A DNA stretch of 64,000 nucleotides, from the NCBI GenBank assembly GCA_014925825.1, contig JACGCK010000232.1, positions 1 through 64,000 on the forward strand. Reading direction: 5' to 3'. A program made the position numbers and the translations under genes. Positions 33,410-43,922 of this stretch are shown here, piece after piece; position 1 is the first letter of the stretch, and the number at the start of each line of letters is the position of its first letter. A model generated the notes under the pieces. The model saw nothing but the letters and a program-made list of their open reading frames with translations, did no database searches and was not told the origin of the DNA. The DNA is from Pholiota molesta (lineage: Eukaryota; Basidiomycota; Agaricomycetes; Agaricales; Strophariaceae).

Positions 33410-35444
33410 ATGTTCAGCATCGCCAGATGGATCCGAACGGCTGAATGCCATAGCCATCGTCTACGAACACTCCCCAAGTATAATGCTACTCCTATACCAC
33501 GCCGTTACCGAAGGAACTTCGCGAATTTGACGACTACGGACGCCCAAAGAAACACGATTTATGCGCTGTCGACACCGCCGGGAAAGGGGGGCGTCGCGAT
33601 TGTACGCGTCTCTGGACCGGATGCGATGCTAGTATGGGAGCGGATGGTTCGGTCCCACAAGCCAGAGAAGAAAATGAAGGAACCGACGCCCTGGAAGATG
33701 CAGCGGTGCCGCATCGTACACCCCGAAAACGAATCGTTAATCGACGACGGGTTGGCCATTTACTTTCGAGGTATGAAATACGAATTTGAGCTTGTCTCTA
33801 CGAATTTAATCACTCGAACATGTAGCCCCGTATTCGTTTACGACCAAGCCAACTTTGGAACTCCACATCCATTCTGGGCGGGCGCTAATTTCTGCGCTTC
33901 TTTCGTCTCTTGCCCTCCTTCCAAATCTGCGCCCAGCTGAACCTGGAGAATTTACGCGACAAGCCCTTTTGGGAGGCCGGCTGGATCTAACTCAAGTGGA
34001 AGGCTTGCATGATTTGATTGAAGCCGACACGGAAGTCCAACGCGTCTGGGCGTTGGGAAGTGCTGGGGTATGCACCCCCTATTCAATGCCTATATTCATT
34101 ACCATTGACCCAAATGCTAGGGAGAGACGCGTGCAGAATATGATTCATTACGCACGCAAATAATCCACTGTTTAGCGCAGGTGGAGGCACTCATCGACTT
34201 CGGAGAAGGTGAAGATATCGAAGAGGGTGTTTTCGAACAAGGTATGTCTACCTTATTCTAAAATTTCCACCTATGCTAATAGCTGCGTAGCGAGAGCCGA
34301 AGCAAAGGCCCTCCTTTCTCAGATCCAAATCCACCTTTCGGACAATAGACGCGGTGAATTAGTCCGTTCAGGAATCAAGATGGCGATTTTTGGACCGCCC
34401 AACGCTGGTAAAAGCAGTTTGTTTAATTATTTGGGTAGGTCGTTTCCCATTATTTTTTTAAACCTCTTTTGAATATTGCAAACGTCCTGCTGAATTGTTA
34501 CTATGCAGCAAATCGGCCAGCATCAATAGTGACAGCTATTCCCGGCACAACACGAGATGTACTCGAATTGACACTTGATATCGGGGGACTTCCAGTTGTC
34601 GTAGCCGATACAGCAGGGCTGCGAGAAACGGAAGATGTTGTAGAGGGCATCGGTGTTCAGCGAGGGATTGAAGCGTGAGTCAATCGGATGTTTTCCTTTC
34701 TCCGTCTAACGCGAACAAATATGGTTTATTCATGCAGTGTCAAGGAAGCCGACATTTCTCTTTGCGTTCTATCTCTTCCCGAAGTGCTATCGCCTTTATC
34801 GACGACTGCTACCAATCAACCAATCATAATTCCTCCAAACGTCCGCGACCTCATCACGCCGAATACTTATTTCCTCTTCAACAAATCCGATCTCACTTCG
34901 TCCACACGCGGCCTTCCTTCTGCGATCCTCGATGAAACCAGCCGATCTGAGGGCACCACCCTGACCGACCTGCAAGGCCGAGCATGGACGACGAGCCTTA
35001 CCACAGGCGAGGGTGCACACGCCTTTGTCCAGGGCCTCGCGGGGGCGCTGAAGGCCCGGTACGTGCAACCATCCCCTCTATGGCGCTCCCATTGGATGGA
35101 TGTCTAATTAACCCACCCAGCTTCGCCATTGCCGATCCTAACTCGGCCTCCCAAGGTCAATTGCACGCGCCCATCATCACGCGCGCGCGGCACCGCGTGC
35201 AGCTCGAAGCCGCGGCCAGGTTCCTCCAGGCGTTCCTGGATCTGCGTAAGCCTTACTTCCCCACTTGTACCCGCGCGTCGAATCCTGTGCTGACCCTAGC
35301 GCTATGTGCTCTCCAGCGCCGGAGGACGTCGTGCTCGCTGCGGAGGAGCTCCGGTACGCGGCGCAGGCCGTCGGGAGGGTGACAGGGATATTGGGTGGAG
35401 GATGTGTTGGATTCGATCTTTAGGATTTTTGTATTGGGAAATGA
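33410..35444 (+). CDS. MSS1: Mitochondrial tRNA-modification GTPase MSS1/MnmE; C-terminal frame damaged
   Basis: Eight exons can be joined in frame. The N-terminal presequence ([10 protein letters not shown]...) is Arg-rich, fitting mitochondrial import. The TrmE N-domain reads [20 protein letters not shown]; the tail of that domain reads [37 protein letters not shown]. The G domain has P-loop [14 protein letters not shown], then [18 protein letters not shown] and FNKSDL. The family installs the wobble-uridine modification in mitochondrial tRNAs with MTO1/GidA. At the end the frame reads [20 protein letters not shown] and stops at 35421. The expected helix ([11 protein letters not shown]) lies in another frame at about 35399-35430, and the terminal CIGK motif at 35430-35441 is in the original frame again, followed by TGA at 35442. 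Two small length changes are therefore needed, and the essential CIGK is lost as written. Confidence 0.88.
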
Positions 35445-35745
35445 GTATGGCTGTGTGGTATGTTCGTATGTTTATTGGCGGAATTGTCGCTTATTTCTGG
35501 GGCTTTTAGATAAGGAGATCGTGTACATCTTTTATATGCTATTATGCGAATGTTATCACTTCTATCTTTGCCCATGGCTAATGCTGCGGCCCCCATTAAC
35601 AGTACCCAAAGCAACATCGGGCGCGGAAGGACAGATTGCATTGAAAATTTCTGGGCCATAATACAATCTTTCCATGCGACAAGTGCGACGAGTCCTGTAC
35701 AGATCAGTTCAATTCAAAAATTTGACCTCAGAGTAGGACCCAAAA
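35445..35745. other. Intergenic 3' region between MSS1 and an F-box gene
   Basis: About 300 bases between convergent 3' ends. Small open frames on both strands resemble nothing. Confidence 0.5.
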
Positions 35746-37566
35746 CTAAGATAATTCGAAGTATGTCGGACTATCCGTCGTCTTCGTCCACATTTTCCCC
35801 TTCCCCGTCCGGTTCTTCGTCCTCGTCTTCCTCGTTCCTTCCTCTCCTTCCTCATCCTCCGGGTCCTCGTCCACGTATTTGTCATATACGTCGCAGTCGA
35901 TATTAACCACGACTTCCTCTAGCCACTTTTTGTCCTCTTCAAAGATTCCGAGACAATTCCGAAAAACCAGCGTTTCTATCGGTCCACCTAGTTCACGACG
36001 CTGAATGAGGATATTTTGGCACATTTCCTTGGTCAATGCGCCCGGGTAGTGCGGGTTCGCCTCCATGAAAGTTGCGTCGTGCAAAGCGATCGAGGAGACA
36101 CAAGGGAAATAGAGCTTCTGCATTGGGGTTTCGTCAGGTCCAGCGGCATCTCCAGCTTGCGAGCCGAGGTGCATCGCATTGAAAAATGATATCGCTCCCT
36201 TTCCTGCAGCCACGACGGAATGTAAACACGGCAGCATGCCAAACGTGTGCGCTATCGTTTCAGTCTTGAGCCCCCATAGTGTGCTTTCGGGAAGATATAC
36301 GCAACCGATGTTGTGCAAAGGTATACCGCTATTGAAAATGTCGATCAAAAGCTTGTTGGTGGCGGGTGGATCCGTATTGCCACAAATCAATTCCAAGTCC
36401 AACCGAGGTAAAGAAACTGTACTAGCTATCTCATAAATGTTGAATTTTTCCGTAAAGAACCTCAATCGAATTCCATTTTGGCCAATTCCGCGTTCGACGA
36501 TACTGTGGAAGGCTGTATCCGGAGTTGTATTTGCGTACGATCGAGCTAATGCGAATATAGCGCCGGACATATCTGGATAATTTGGATAGTCTCTGTTGTT
36601 ATAATGGAATAGTACGAGCTCGACCATAGCAGTGGGCGGAAAGGAGACTTTGCTAAAGAAAGCTTCGCCTTCGACAAATCCGGAAGCTATAGAAAGAGTA
36701 TGCAGATGAGCGAGGTGTATATTTTCAGATCCCCACGAAGATTGCTGCTCTGCTCGGATCGGAAAGGAATTCCATAATTTTAACGCTTCCAACTCTGGCA
36801 TGCTCTTCAGCGCGCTTGCGAATTGCTTTGCAGTCGGCAAAGAAGTTTGCGGAAGGCCGCTCAGCGTGAGATGTGTCAGAGAGCGAAGGAGATGGGACTG
36901 TGAGGTCCAGTTCAAATGGCAGTTTTCCAACTCCAGCTGGGATAGCCGCCCTGTTTCGCATAGAATGTTTTCCGGGATAATAAGGGGGCCGGGGTCCACT
37001 GTCCATGGTGGAAAGCGCTCATAAGGAGTAACGCCCCTTTTCAAGCAAAGGCGCTCGAGTTGCGGAACAGACTTCGGAAACATTTCACGCAAGATATTCC
37101 ACGAGTCCCAACTGAGATTTTCTAGTGAGAGCTGTCTGATACGGTGAATCTGGTGGAGAGCTGATACTATTCCCGAATCTATACTGTCTGTATCGGATAT
37201 GATTACAAGGCTGCATTCTTTCGATCTTCGGAGCATTTCTTCCACCCATTTCCGATTTCCGATAGGTGGGGCGACCCACAGACTGGGTGAATTGACAGCG
37301 ATATTCCGCCAGCGGCGACATACGTAGGTCAGAGTTATCCACTCCAACGGATTTGGTTTGTCGACCAACGAGGACGGAATTTGTGCAAGGGAGAAAGTTC
37401 TGCACATGATTTCGGGAGGAAGGCGTGAGATGGGTAGGAGGTCATTTCGTCGAGATTTCATAAAAAGGGGTGACAGAAGGTGCTCTTCTTTCGCGATAGA
37501 TTTGTCAATCATACAGAGTGTCTCCTCGAGTGAAATTTTGTCATTGAGTGTGGGCAACACGGCCAT
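35746..37566 (-). CDS. F-box protein (paralogue D); tail probably frame-shifted
   Basis: Starts MAVLPTLNDKISLEETLCMI. The F-box spans about residues 42-95 (ISRLPPEIMCRTFSLAQIPS, WITLTYVCRRWRNIAV). Leucine-rich segments follow (LSQLELENCHLNWTSQSHLL). A leader intron (GTATGCGATC to TTTAACAG) lies about 30-100 bases upstream of the ATG. The predicted C-terminus is basic and Thr-rich (GTRKTRTKNRTGKGK...YFELS), unlike the acidic tails of its relatives. From about 35840 another frame encodes an acidic tail with NEEDEDEEPDGEGENVDEDD and a stop at 35771. One missing base at the TT at 35835-35836 would explain the switch. The role is inferred as an SCF substrate adaptor. Confidence 0.85.
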   Translation of the reverse strand: MAVLPTLNDKISLEETLCMIDKSIAKEEHLLSPLFMKSRRNDLLPISRLPPEIMCRTFSLAQIPSSLVDKPNPLEWITLTYVCRRWRNIAVNSPSLWVAPPIGNRKWVEEMLRRSKECSLVIISDTDSIDSGIVSALHQIHRIRQLSLENLSWDSWNILREMFPKSVPQLERLCLKRGVTPYERFPPWTVDPGPLIIPENILCETGRLSQLELENCHLNWTSQSHLLRSLTHLTLSGLPQTSLPTAKQFASALKSMPELEALKLWNSFPIRAEQQSSWGSENIHLAHLHTLSIASGFVEGEAFFSKVSFPPTAMVELVLFHYNNRDYPNYPDMSGAIFALARSYANTTPDTAFHSIVERGIGQNGIRLRFFTEKFNIYEIASTVSLPRLDLELICGNTDPPATNKLLIDIFNSGIPLHNIGCVYLPESTLWGLKTETIAHTFGMLPCLHSVVAAGKGAISFFNAMHLGSQAGDAAGPDETPMQKLYFPCVSSIALHDATFMEANPHYPGALTKEMCQNILIQRRELGGPIETLVFRNCLGIFEEDKKWLEEVVVNIDCDVYDKYVDEDPEDEEGEEGTRKTRTKNRTGKGKMWTKTTDSPTYFELS

Positions 37567-38143
37567 TTCTGCGAAAAAAACTGTATCCAGCCGCTGGAAG
37601 CCGGAGTTGGGACTGTTAAAGTAGGTTCAAACTTGGTTCGAATGAATCACAAAATGGTCTACGAGTGTTTGATCGCATACCTTGATGGCCCCGAGCGCAA
37701 GTACGAGCGTACAGAAAACCTACAGTAAGTACTTATGTTTGCAGTATGTAGTCGTATGACACGCTATGTTTAGGGGCACAAAACACAACATATGGTTAGA
37801 CAGCTTACGTCAGATCTTGGCAGCAACAAAAGTTGTCCCTGAATTCACTGCTCTGACTATTCCTTCCGTGAAGGTCGCTTCGTTTTCATCACTTGTTCTC
37901 TGACACTCATCACCGCTCTGCGCGCCTTTGGCCTTGCTTGCCGCCTTCTGCTCCTCCCGATACCAGCTCTTCAGCTGCCCCACATTCGTTACTTACATAG
38001 AACCCTTCGCCTTTTTCGCCTTCATTCGACCCTGTTGCTACGGCCTTTGTCCACCAGCAGCAGTCTTACTCAGCGACCGATTTACCGACGCACTACTCTG
38101 AACATCTTTTAAGTGTTTCTTTGACGTCTTAATACATCACAGC

Positions 38144-38750
38144 ATGTCGCGCCCAGGTAAGCTTTCTGGCTCTGCAGCGCCCAAAGCGACATATCCTGAC
38201 AATTTCGATCAATTCTGCAGCTACACGCCAGCATCGGTTGCCCAAACGGACCGATTACTCGCTCATCCCAGCGCCCCTAGGTACGTGGCCCACTGAAACT
38301 ATCTCTATTCACGCCCTTCTCATGTACTATCCCTCAATGACAGACCTATCTTTGCCTTTGGCGACAGAGAAGTCACCGCTCCCTGCGATCATCGTTACGC
38401 CCTCGTCTCCATCCTCTGCCCGCGACTTTTCCATTGCGTTCCTTGCAGCCCCCCCTAAGCCGTCATTACGCCAACGCGTGACGTCGTACAAGCACTTCAG
38501 TGCCCCGAGCCTGCGCACCCGTACATTGGTCTTTTTGATCGTCGTGATGCTCATAATCGCGTGCCATCTCATCACACACAGCCTTGCTGCGCGGTATCCC
38601 CAATTCGAGCTTACCGTGCAAACTCCCGAAGTCGTTGCCGTGGACGCAAACATGGGCTGGTACGGTCTACGTCCGGTGTTCGGGCGAGGGGAGGGCGCTG
38701 AACATGTGCATCGACATGTGGTTGGGTCCAACTCGGTGGGAGCCTTATAA
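38144..38750 (+). CDS. Small single-pass (type II) membrane protein, unknown
   Basis: Three exons: 38144-38156 (MSRP), then TRQHRLPKRTDYSLIPAP, then LDLSLPLATEKSPLPAIIVT onward. The GCAG and GACAG acceptors give one frame with no stops. The basic, Ser/Pro-rich N-terminal half is followed by a single clear transmembrane helix (TLVFLIVVMLIIACHLI), then an external tail ending VVGSNSVGAL. About 168 residues. I recognise no family; a type II orientation is inferred from the basic residues before the helix. Confidence 0.6.
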
Positions 38751-40163
38751 TCGGTTCTGGTAACTTATATCTCCTCTCTGCATCATCATCACGGCACACT
38801 AGACTCCAGCAATGTCGAATTTAATCGGCTGTGCTCGGACTTTTTACATTAATGATACCGGCTCTTCGTCCTTCTCGCTGCTCTGCTCTGGCTTACCCAT
38901 GGGCAGGGTGTGCATATTTTTGGGTGGTTTTGCTTTACGGTCTTCTTGATCGTATAGTACTTATTGACAGTTTATTTATATCAATGCAGTTCGTTTTTAT
39001 TGGGAAGTTCAGGACGTCGGAGGTCAGAGTTTTGTTGGGATGATGCAAAACTGAAGCAGTTCCACGCTGATGAATTCGTTGCGCTTCCTGACGATTCTGC
39101 TATTCCAACCATTAGCCTCTTGTATAAAAGCACTCGTTGGATTGCAGTCCGCTCAAAGTTAACGCCAAATAAGGATGTCCTAGTTATCTCCCTCATATGT
39201 CAAGTGATAAATAGATATCGCTTGTTATCATCACCAACTGTCGTTCTATGCCTTTTGACATGATGAGTTAAGCTTGGTGGTGAAAGTGCCTGAGAACAAA
39301 ACAATGACGCTGGTCGCCATTAAAGCTGTATTAAGTTCTCGCCTGTCGCTTGGACCTGATAGCTGTGGTACTGTTGAGTTGACCTGCCCGTAGCATTATC
39401 TATTTATCCATTCTTTGTGACTCATATCTTAACGTTTCTTGATGGAGTTTTGCGGCGCTTGCGGTTGGTCTGAAGCAGGCTATGCAGAAATCTCATCCTG
39501 CATGAATGTACAGAATTAATAGTACGAGCTGCCGTACTCCGTCGTCAGCTGCAGCACCGCACTAGGTTTTCTCAGCCGCCCCATTTGCGACTTTTCCTCT
39601 GAGATCCGAGCCTCGATTTCAGGTGTACCTAGAAGGCATGGACAGGCTTGTCCTTGTTTTCTCACTTTCCTGGCCATACTTTGACGGTGGGGCGTGTCGT
39701 CGGAATGTGTCACGTAAAAATGTCGCTGGATGGTGGCAGATTTAGATGCGCCCGCTGCAGTTATCTTTGTTGCACGACTGAAGAAGCGGCGGAGAGTCGG
39801 AGACCTCTGACCTGCCCATAAGACACACTGGAGAGCCTGGGTAGTAGGTACGCATGATAAGTCTCATTGTTATTAGTCTAGTCCGTACGCCACATTGACA
39901 GGCTGTGCGAGCTCGGCCTTCCTTATGCAGGTTGGATACCTGTTCTCAGGCACGACGTAAAGCTCCCTCAATAACATATCCCTGACGAATGGCCAAGCTA
40001 ATGGTCCAGGCTTTTTTGGATATATAGCGGACAGTGGTTTGGAATTAAGATTTGCGAAGACGATATTCCTGGGAGCCCCCCGACTTCCGCTTCCTTTGCT
40101 CTGCGGCTGATCCTTCTCGTGCAAGCCTTCTTCCTGCCTCTTTCTTTCTGGTTTTAGATCAAG
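38751..40163. other. Intergenic region
   Basis: 1.4 kb without a supportable gene. The open frames at 38831-39263 overlap in two frames and have no recognisable product; 39516-39713 on the minus strand is likewise unsupported. Pyrimidine-rich sequence near 40090-40150 is consistent with the leader of the MARVEL gene that follows. Confidence 0.5.
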
Positions 40164-41114
40164 ATGGTTCAAGACATCAACGCCACCTTCATACAGGCGA
40201 GAACCATAGCATTTGGTGAGCGCTTGTTCTCTATGAAGCATGCCCTGGAAGAGCGCTAAACAGCGCATTCGGTCGTAGGTGTCGCAAGCCTGTTCGGGTT
40301 CTTAGTCCTTGCGCTCGGGGCAGCGATCACGAATTACACGAGCGCATTTTGGGTTGGGAGCTACTTCCCCTTCGCCGCCTTGGGAATCGCGACCGGAATC
40401 CTCACTCTGCTATCGTTGCCCCCGATGTGAGCCATGTTATGCGTCTTGATCCCATCAAACATAGGCGCTTATTTCGTCTATGTATAGGCTTTTCCTCTCT
40501 ACCCAACGCAAGGGCGTTATTACCAACAAGATCGCTTTCGAGCTTGCTTGGACTTGTACGTTCTTTTTTGCGACTGTACAACTGCCTATCTTTTTGACTT
40601 CGGTTTTCTTTTGTCGAAGGGTTCCTCTGGATCTTGTGGCTCTCTCTTGCCGGCTCATCTACGGGCACGTTCTGGTTTGGGAACTGTAGCACATGGTGGA
40701 GTAAGTCCTTCCCTGCGTTGTAGGACATGATTCATTACTCACCGACAAAAAAAAATATAGCTGGTAAAGGCGAGACGATGTGCCACGAGAGTCAAGCCGT
40801 GACCGCCTTCGCTTTCATCACTTGGATCATCCGTCAGTACCATCTTGCTGCAACACTCTTTATTATCGCAAATCTCTGATATTTTCTGTCTTCTTGTAGT
40901 CCTCGCCTACAATGCCACCCTTCTCTTCTTTGCTCTCAGACAGCACATGCGCGGCAACACGGGCATCTGGATGGGCTACGTCACCGAAACCGACTTCACC
41001 GCAGTAGGACCCAATTCGAGCGGTGTCCCAGCCAAAAGCTTTGAGGCAGCCAACCAATACTCGGCCTATCCTGCTGCTCAGCAGACAAGTCCCTATCCCC
41101 AGGTTCAGGCTTAG
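40164..41114 (+). CDS. MARVEL-domain tetraspan membrane protein
   Basis: Six exons of about 210 residues in all, starting MVQDINATFIQARTIAF. Helix 1 reads SLFGFLVLALGAAITNY and helix 2 FPFAALGIATGILTLLSLPP. The acceptor ATGTATAG near 40486 then gives MLFLSTQRKGVITNKIAFEL, followed by helix 3 (WFLWILWLSLAGSSTGTFW) and helix 4 (AFAFITWIILLAYNATLLFF). The GKGETMCHESQAVTAFAF loop and the four-helix layout match basidiomycete MARVEL-type proteins, found in the plasma membrane and eisosome-like domains (Nce102 relatives). The cytosolic tail is Ala/Pro/Gln-rich (AAQQTSPYPQVQA). The exact function is not known. Confidence 0.8.
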
Positions 41115-41667
41115 AGTGTCGACATCACTGCAACTTGAATTTGTCTCTTTTTTTGTCCCTCTCCTCTATATACCTGGCGGTTGTCGCCATTCGTAAATTT
41201 ACCTTGTTCCTGAGATCTAACGGAATTTGAATGATGTTGTATGTCTGTATGCAATCGAATTGTTATTTTCTCTCTAAGTACATAACATCCAGCATATCTA
41301 ATGCTGAACGAATATATTCAAGAATATTACAATTTATTCCTTATCAAGATTAGTAGCCCGTTTTCGATGAGACGATTATTGCCTTGACGGAGTGTTCAGC
41401 GTTACAAAATGAGAAAAGCCGCGAGGTTAGAGATAGGCGGCATCGAGGGCAGAGGATGGCAGTTGCCGGAGCCCCAACATCACGCTGTCACAAATTACAA
41501 CCAGCCACAACGCAGCGTCGCAGACTGCAGCCCCACTCCTTCCGTCAAATTGTACCTCATCTGTACCCCAGAACATTGGAATTGAACGCACTGGAAAGCA
41601 GAGTATATGTCAATGTACGTTGTCGTTATGTAACCTTGCCTTATCCTTTTGAATTGAAGTAGCAAAG
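41115..41667. other. Intergenic region / upstream of F-box paralogue E
   Basis: About 550 bases. A likely polyadenylation-rich AT stretch lies at 41250-41345. No gene is seen; small open frames at 41384-41689 lack support. Confidence 0.4.
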
Positions 41668-43379
41668 ATGGAAGGATCGCCCACAACAAACGGGAATATC
41701 TCCGTAAAAGAAACGCTCGAAAGGATCGACGACATCATCAAACAGCAGCAGGATTCGTGTAACAAGCTCCAGACTTGTATTCTGGCTATGAAACTTCAGA
41801 GAAACGGCTTGCTACCGATCTCCCGCCTTCCCCCCGAAATCATGTGCTATATTTTCACCCTTGGGCACTTTGGAGAGCCAAGAAGGGATCGTTTGGATTG
41901 GATACATTTCACCCATGTGTGCCGCCATTGCAGGGATATAGCTCTCAACTCACCTACTTTGTGGGTTGACCTCCCCATCGGAAATTTCCGCTGGGTCAAA
42001 GAAATGCTCGAGAGATCGAAGGGATCAGGGCTTATAATCGAAGTCCCTCCATTCTTCACTCCTCGGGATCCAGGATTGGAGCTTGCCTCCGCACATTTAT
42101 GCCGTATCAAAACTCTGTGTCTACGGGGTCTTAGTCAAGCTACGTGGACTGGCTTCCAAAAGGTGCTATCGGGATCCGCTCCACAGTTGAGGTCTTTACG
42201 CCTAATGCAACAGTGTCTTTACGATGTCCCAGATGCCCTTCAACAGCCTCTTCTTATTTCGGGAGATGTTCTGTGCCAAACAGAACAGCTACGCAAGCTC
42301 GAGTTGATCAAATTTCAGGTCAACTGGAACTCTCATTCTCATCTCCTTCGCTCTCTCACGCATCTCAAGCTGGACGTAACATCACTCCCAGCGACATCTG
42401 TGATGACTGACAAGCAGTTTATGGATGCGCTAAACAACATGCCTGATCTAGAGGTCTTGGACCTTGCCGACGCATTTCGAGCTCAAAATTATACACAGGG
42501 ATTGTGGGCATCCGAAAACATACACCTCGCCCGTCTTCGAACTCTCGATATCTCTTCTGAAATTGCAGAAGTCGAGGCCTTCTTTCGTTGCGTCTCCTTT
42601 CCACCATCAGCAGAGGTTTGGGTCTCATGTCGTGAATCTCGTCGTCAACCCTCTGTTAATCCAGATTTCTCCGGTGTTATTTTTGGCCTTGCCCGGTCAT
42701 ACTCTAACGCACTGTCGAAAGTGGTTTTTCGAAGCCTGATTGTTGAAGAAGTTACTTTGGAGGCTGTTAAAGTCGAACTATTCGCGGACGATTTGGCAGA
42801 TATACACCCAATCCAGGATACCACCTCTGATGCCACCGCCCTACTGCAATTGGAATTTATAATTTCTCACAACAATGGTTCATTCTACAGGAAAAGCTTT
42901 TGCATGACATTTTCAGCGGTCCGATGCGTCTAATAAATGATCTCTGGTATCTATACCTTGGGGAGATGCCGACTGGGATTTTCGACACTGTAGCAATCGA
43001 TAATGCATTGGGAGCCCTACCTCAGCTACGTTCTCTTGGAATAGTATGCGATTTGGGAGGATATGTCTTCAAGTTGCTGGAGCAGCCGCTGCAGGACTTG
43101 AGCCATCCAGAGGGTTTAGGTGCAATACCTGACCAAATTCTCTATCTCCCAGATCTCTCCTCGATCGCTCTTTATATAGTAGACTTCATCGAGGACGTCA
43201 CAACGGAAGACGGGAACCATCTCATGACAGTGGAGTTCCTGCAAGACTGCCTCATTCGACGTTACGAATTTGGCGCAGCGATAGAAAGGCTGACTCTGCG
43301 CTCTTGCTTCGGACTTTCGGACGAGGACGTACGGTTGCTGCGGGAAATTGTGGTTGATATTGACTGGGATGAATTTTAG
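41668..43379 (+). CDS. F-box protein (paralogue E), frame interrupted at an A4 run
   Basis: Starts MEGSPTTNGNISVKETLERI. The F-box reads ISRLPPEIMCYIFTLGHFGE and WIHFTHVCRHCRDIALNS. The leucine-rich middle is like its relatives (LRKLELIKFQVNWNSHSHLL). The frame departs from family sequence at GSFYRKSFCMTF and stops at 42931. The next frame begins LLHDIFSGPMRLINDLWYLY and continues with ALGALPQLRSL to ERLTLRSCFGLSDEDVRLLR and the stop at 43377. One extra A in the run at 42892-42895 (GGAAAAG) fuses them as YRKKLLHDIF, matching NKLLIDIF in paralogue D. No relative has a coding intron here, and a 13-base GT-AG intron is too short. It is either an assembly base loss or a young pseudogene. Confidence 0.8.
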
Positions 43380-43922
43380 ATCCGAGGCGCGAAAAGGAGG
43401 AAAGAAGAGGATTCTGGCGCTGGCTGTCTTCGAGTAATTTCTTAAACTCTTGAAGCGTATGATAATATCAATGGCAAAATTTTAATGCACAGATCCGGCT
43501 TTTTATTAGTATTTTATGTACTTCGTATTATTTTGAATCTGAAATCTGATTACAATCGGCAAATGCCTGTTGAAAGAAATCCATACATTGCATATTAAAT
43601 GCTAGCTTCCGAGTCATGCCAGATACGCATTATGTTCGCATCTATGGTGTAACTGGCATATTTGCGTGCACATGCTGCAGTGTAGGATTTGGTGGGTGTC
43701 GGTGACGCGGTGACGAGTCGTTCTTTCACCGTGACGTGATTCGGTGTTTCCTATCCCTTGCCACTCATTCATCTGCGGCAGAATCCAGATCGCAGCATTG
43801 AGCTATTGAACAGTCACCACCATTCAACCAAGGGTATGTAATCATTTAGATCAACCTATGGTGAACCTATCGAACCTCTTTCAATAGTCCGAGCTCCGAC
43901 GTGGTTAGGTGCATTCTAAGCG
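43380..43922. promoter_or_regulatory. Upstream region and leader intron of F-box paralogue F
   Basis: About 540 bases between two tandem F-box genes. It contains a likely leader intron at 43834-43887 (GTATGTAATC to TTTCAATAG), followed by TCCGAGC directly before the ATG region. Leader introns at this place are seen in most family members here. Confidence 0.55.

Noticed and set aside
39516..39713. Minus-strand 65-codon frame
   Set aside because: Basic low-complexity product, no splice context and no family.
42886..42900. A 13-base GT...AG intron to explain the break in F-box paralogue E
   Set aside because: Far shorter than any working intron; relatives have no intron there.
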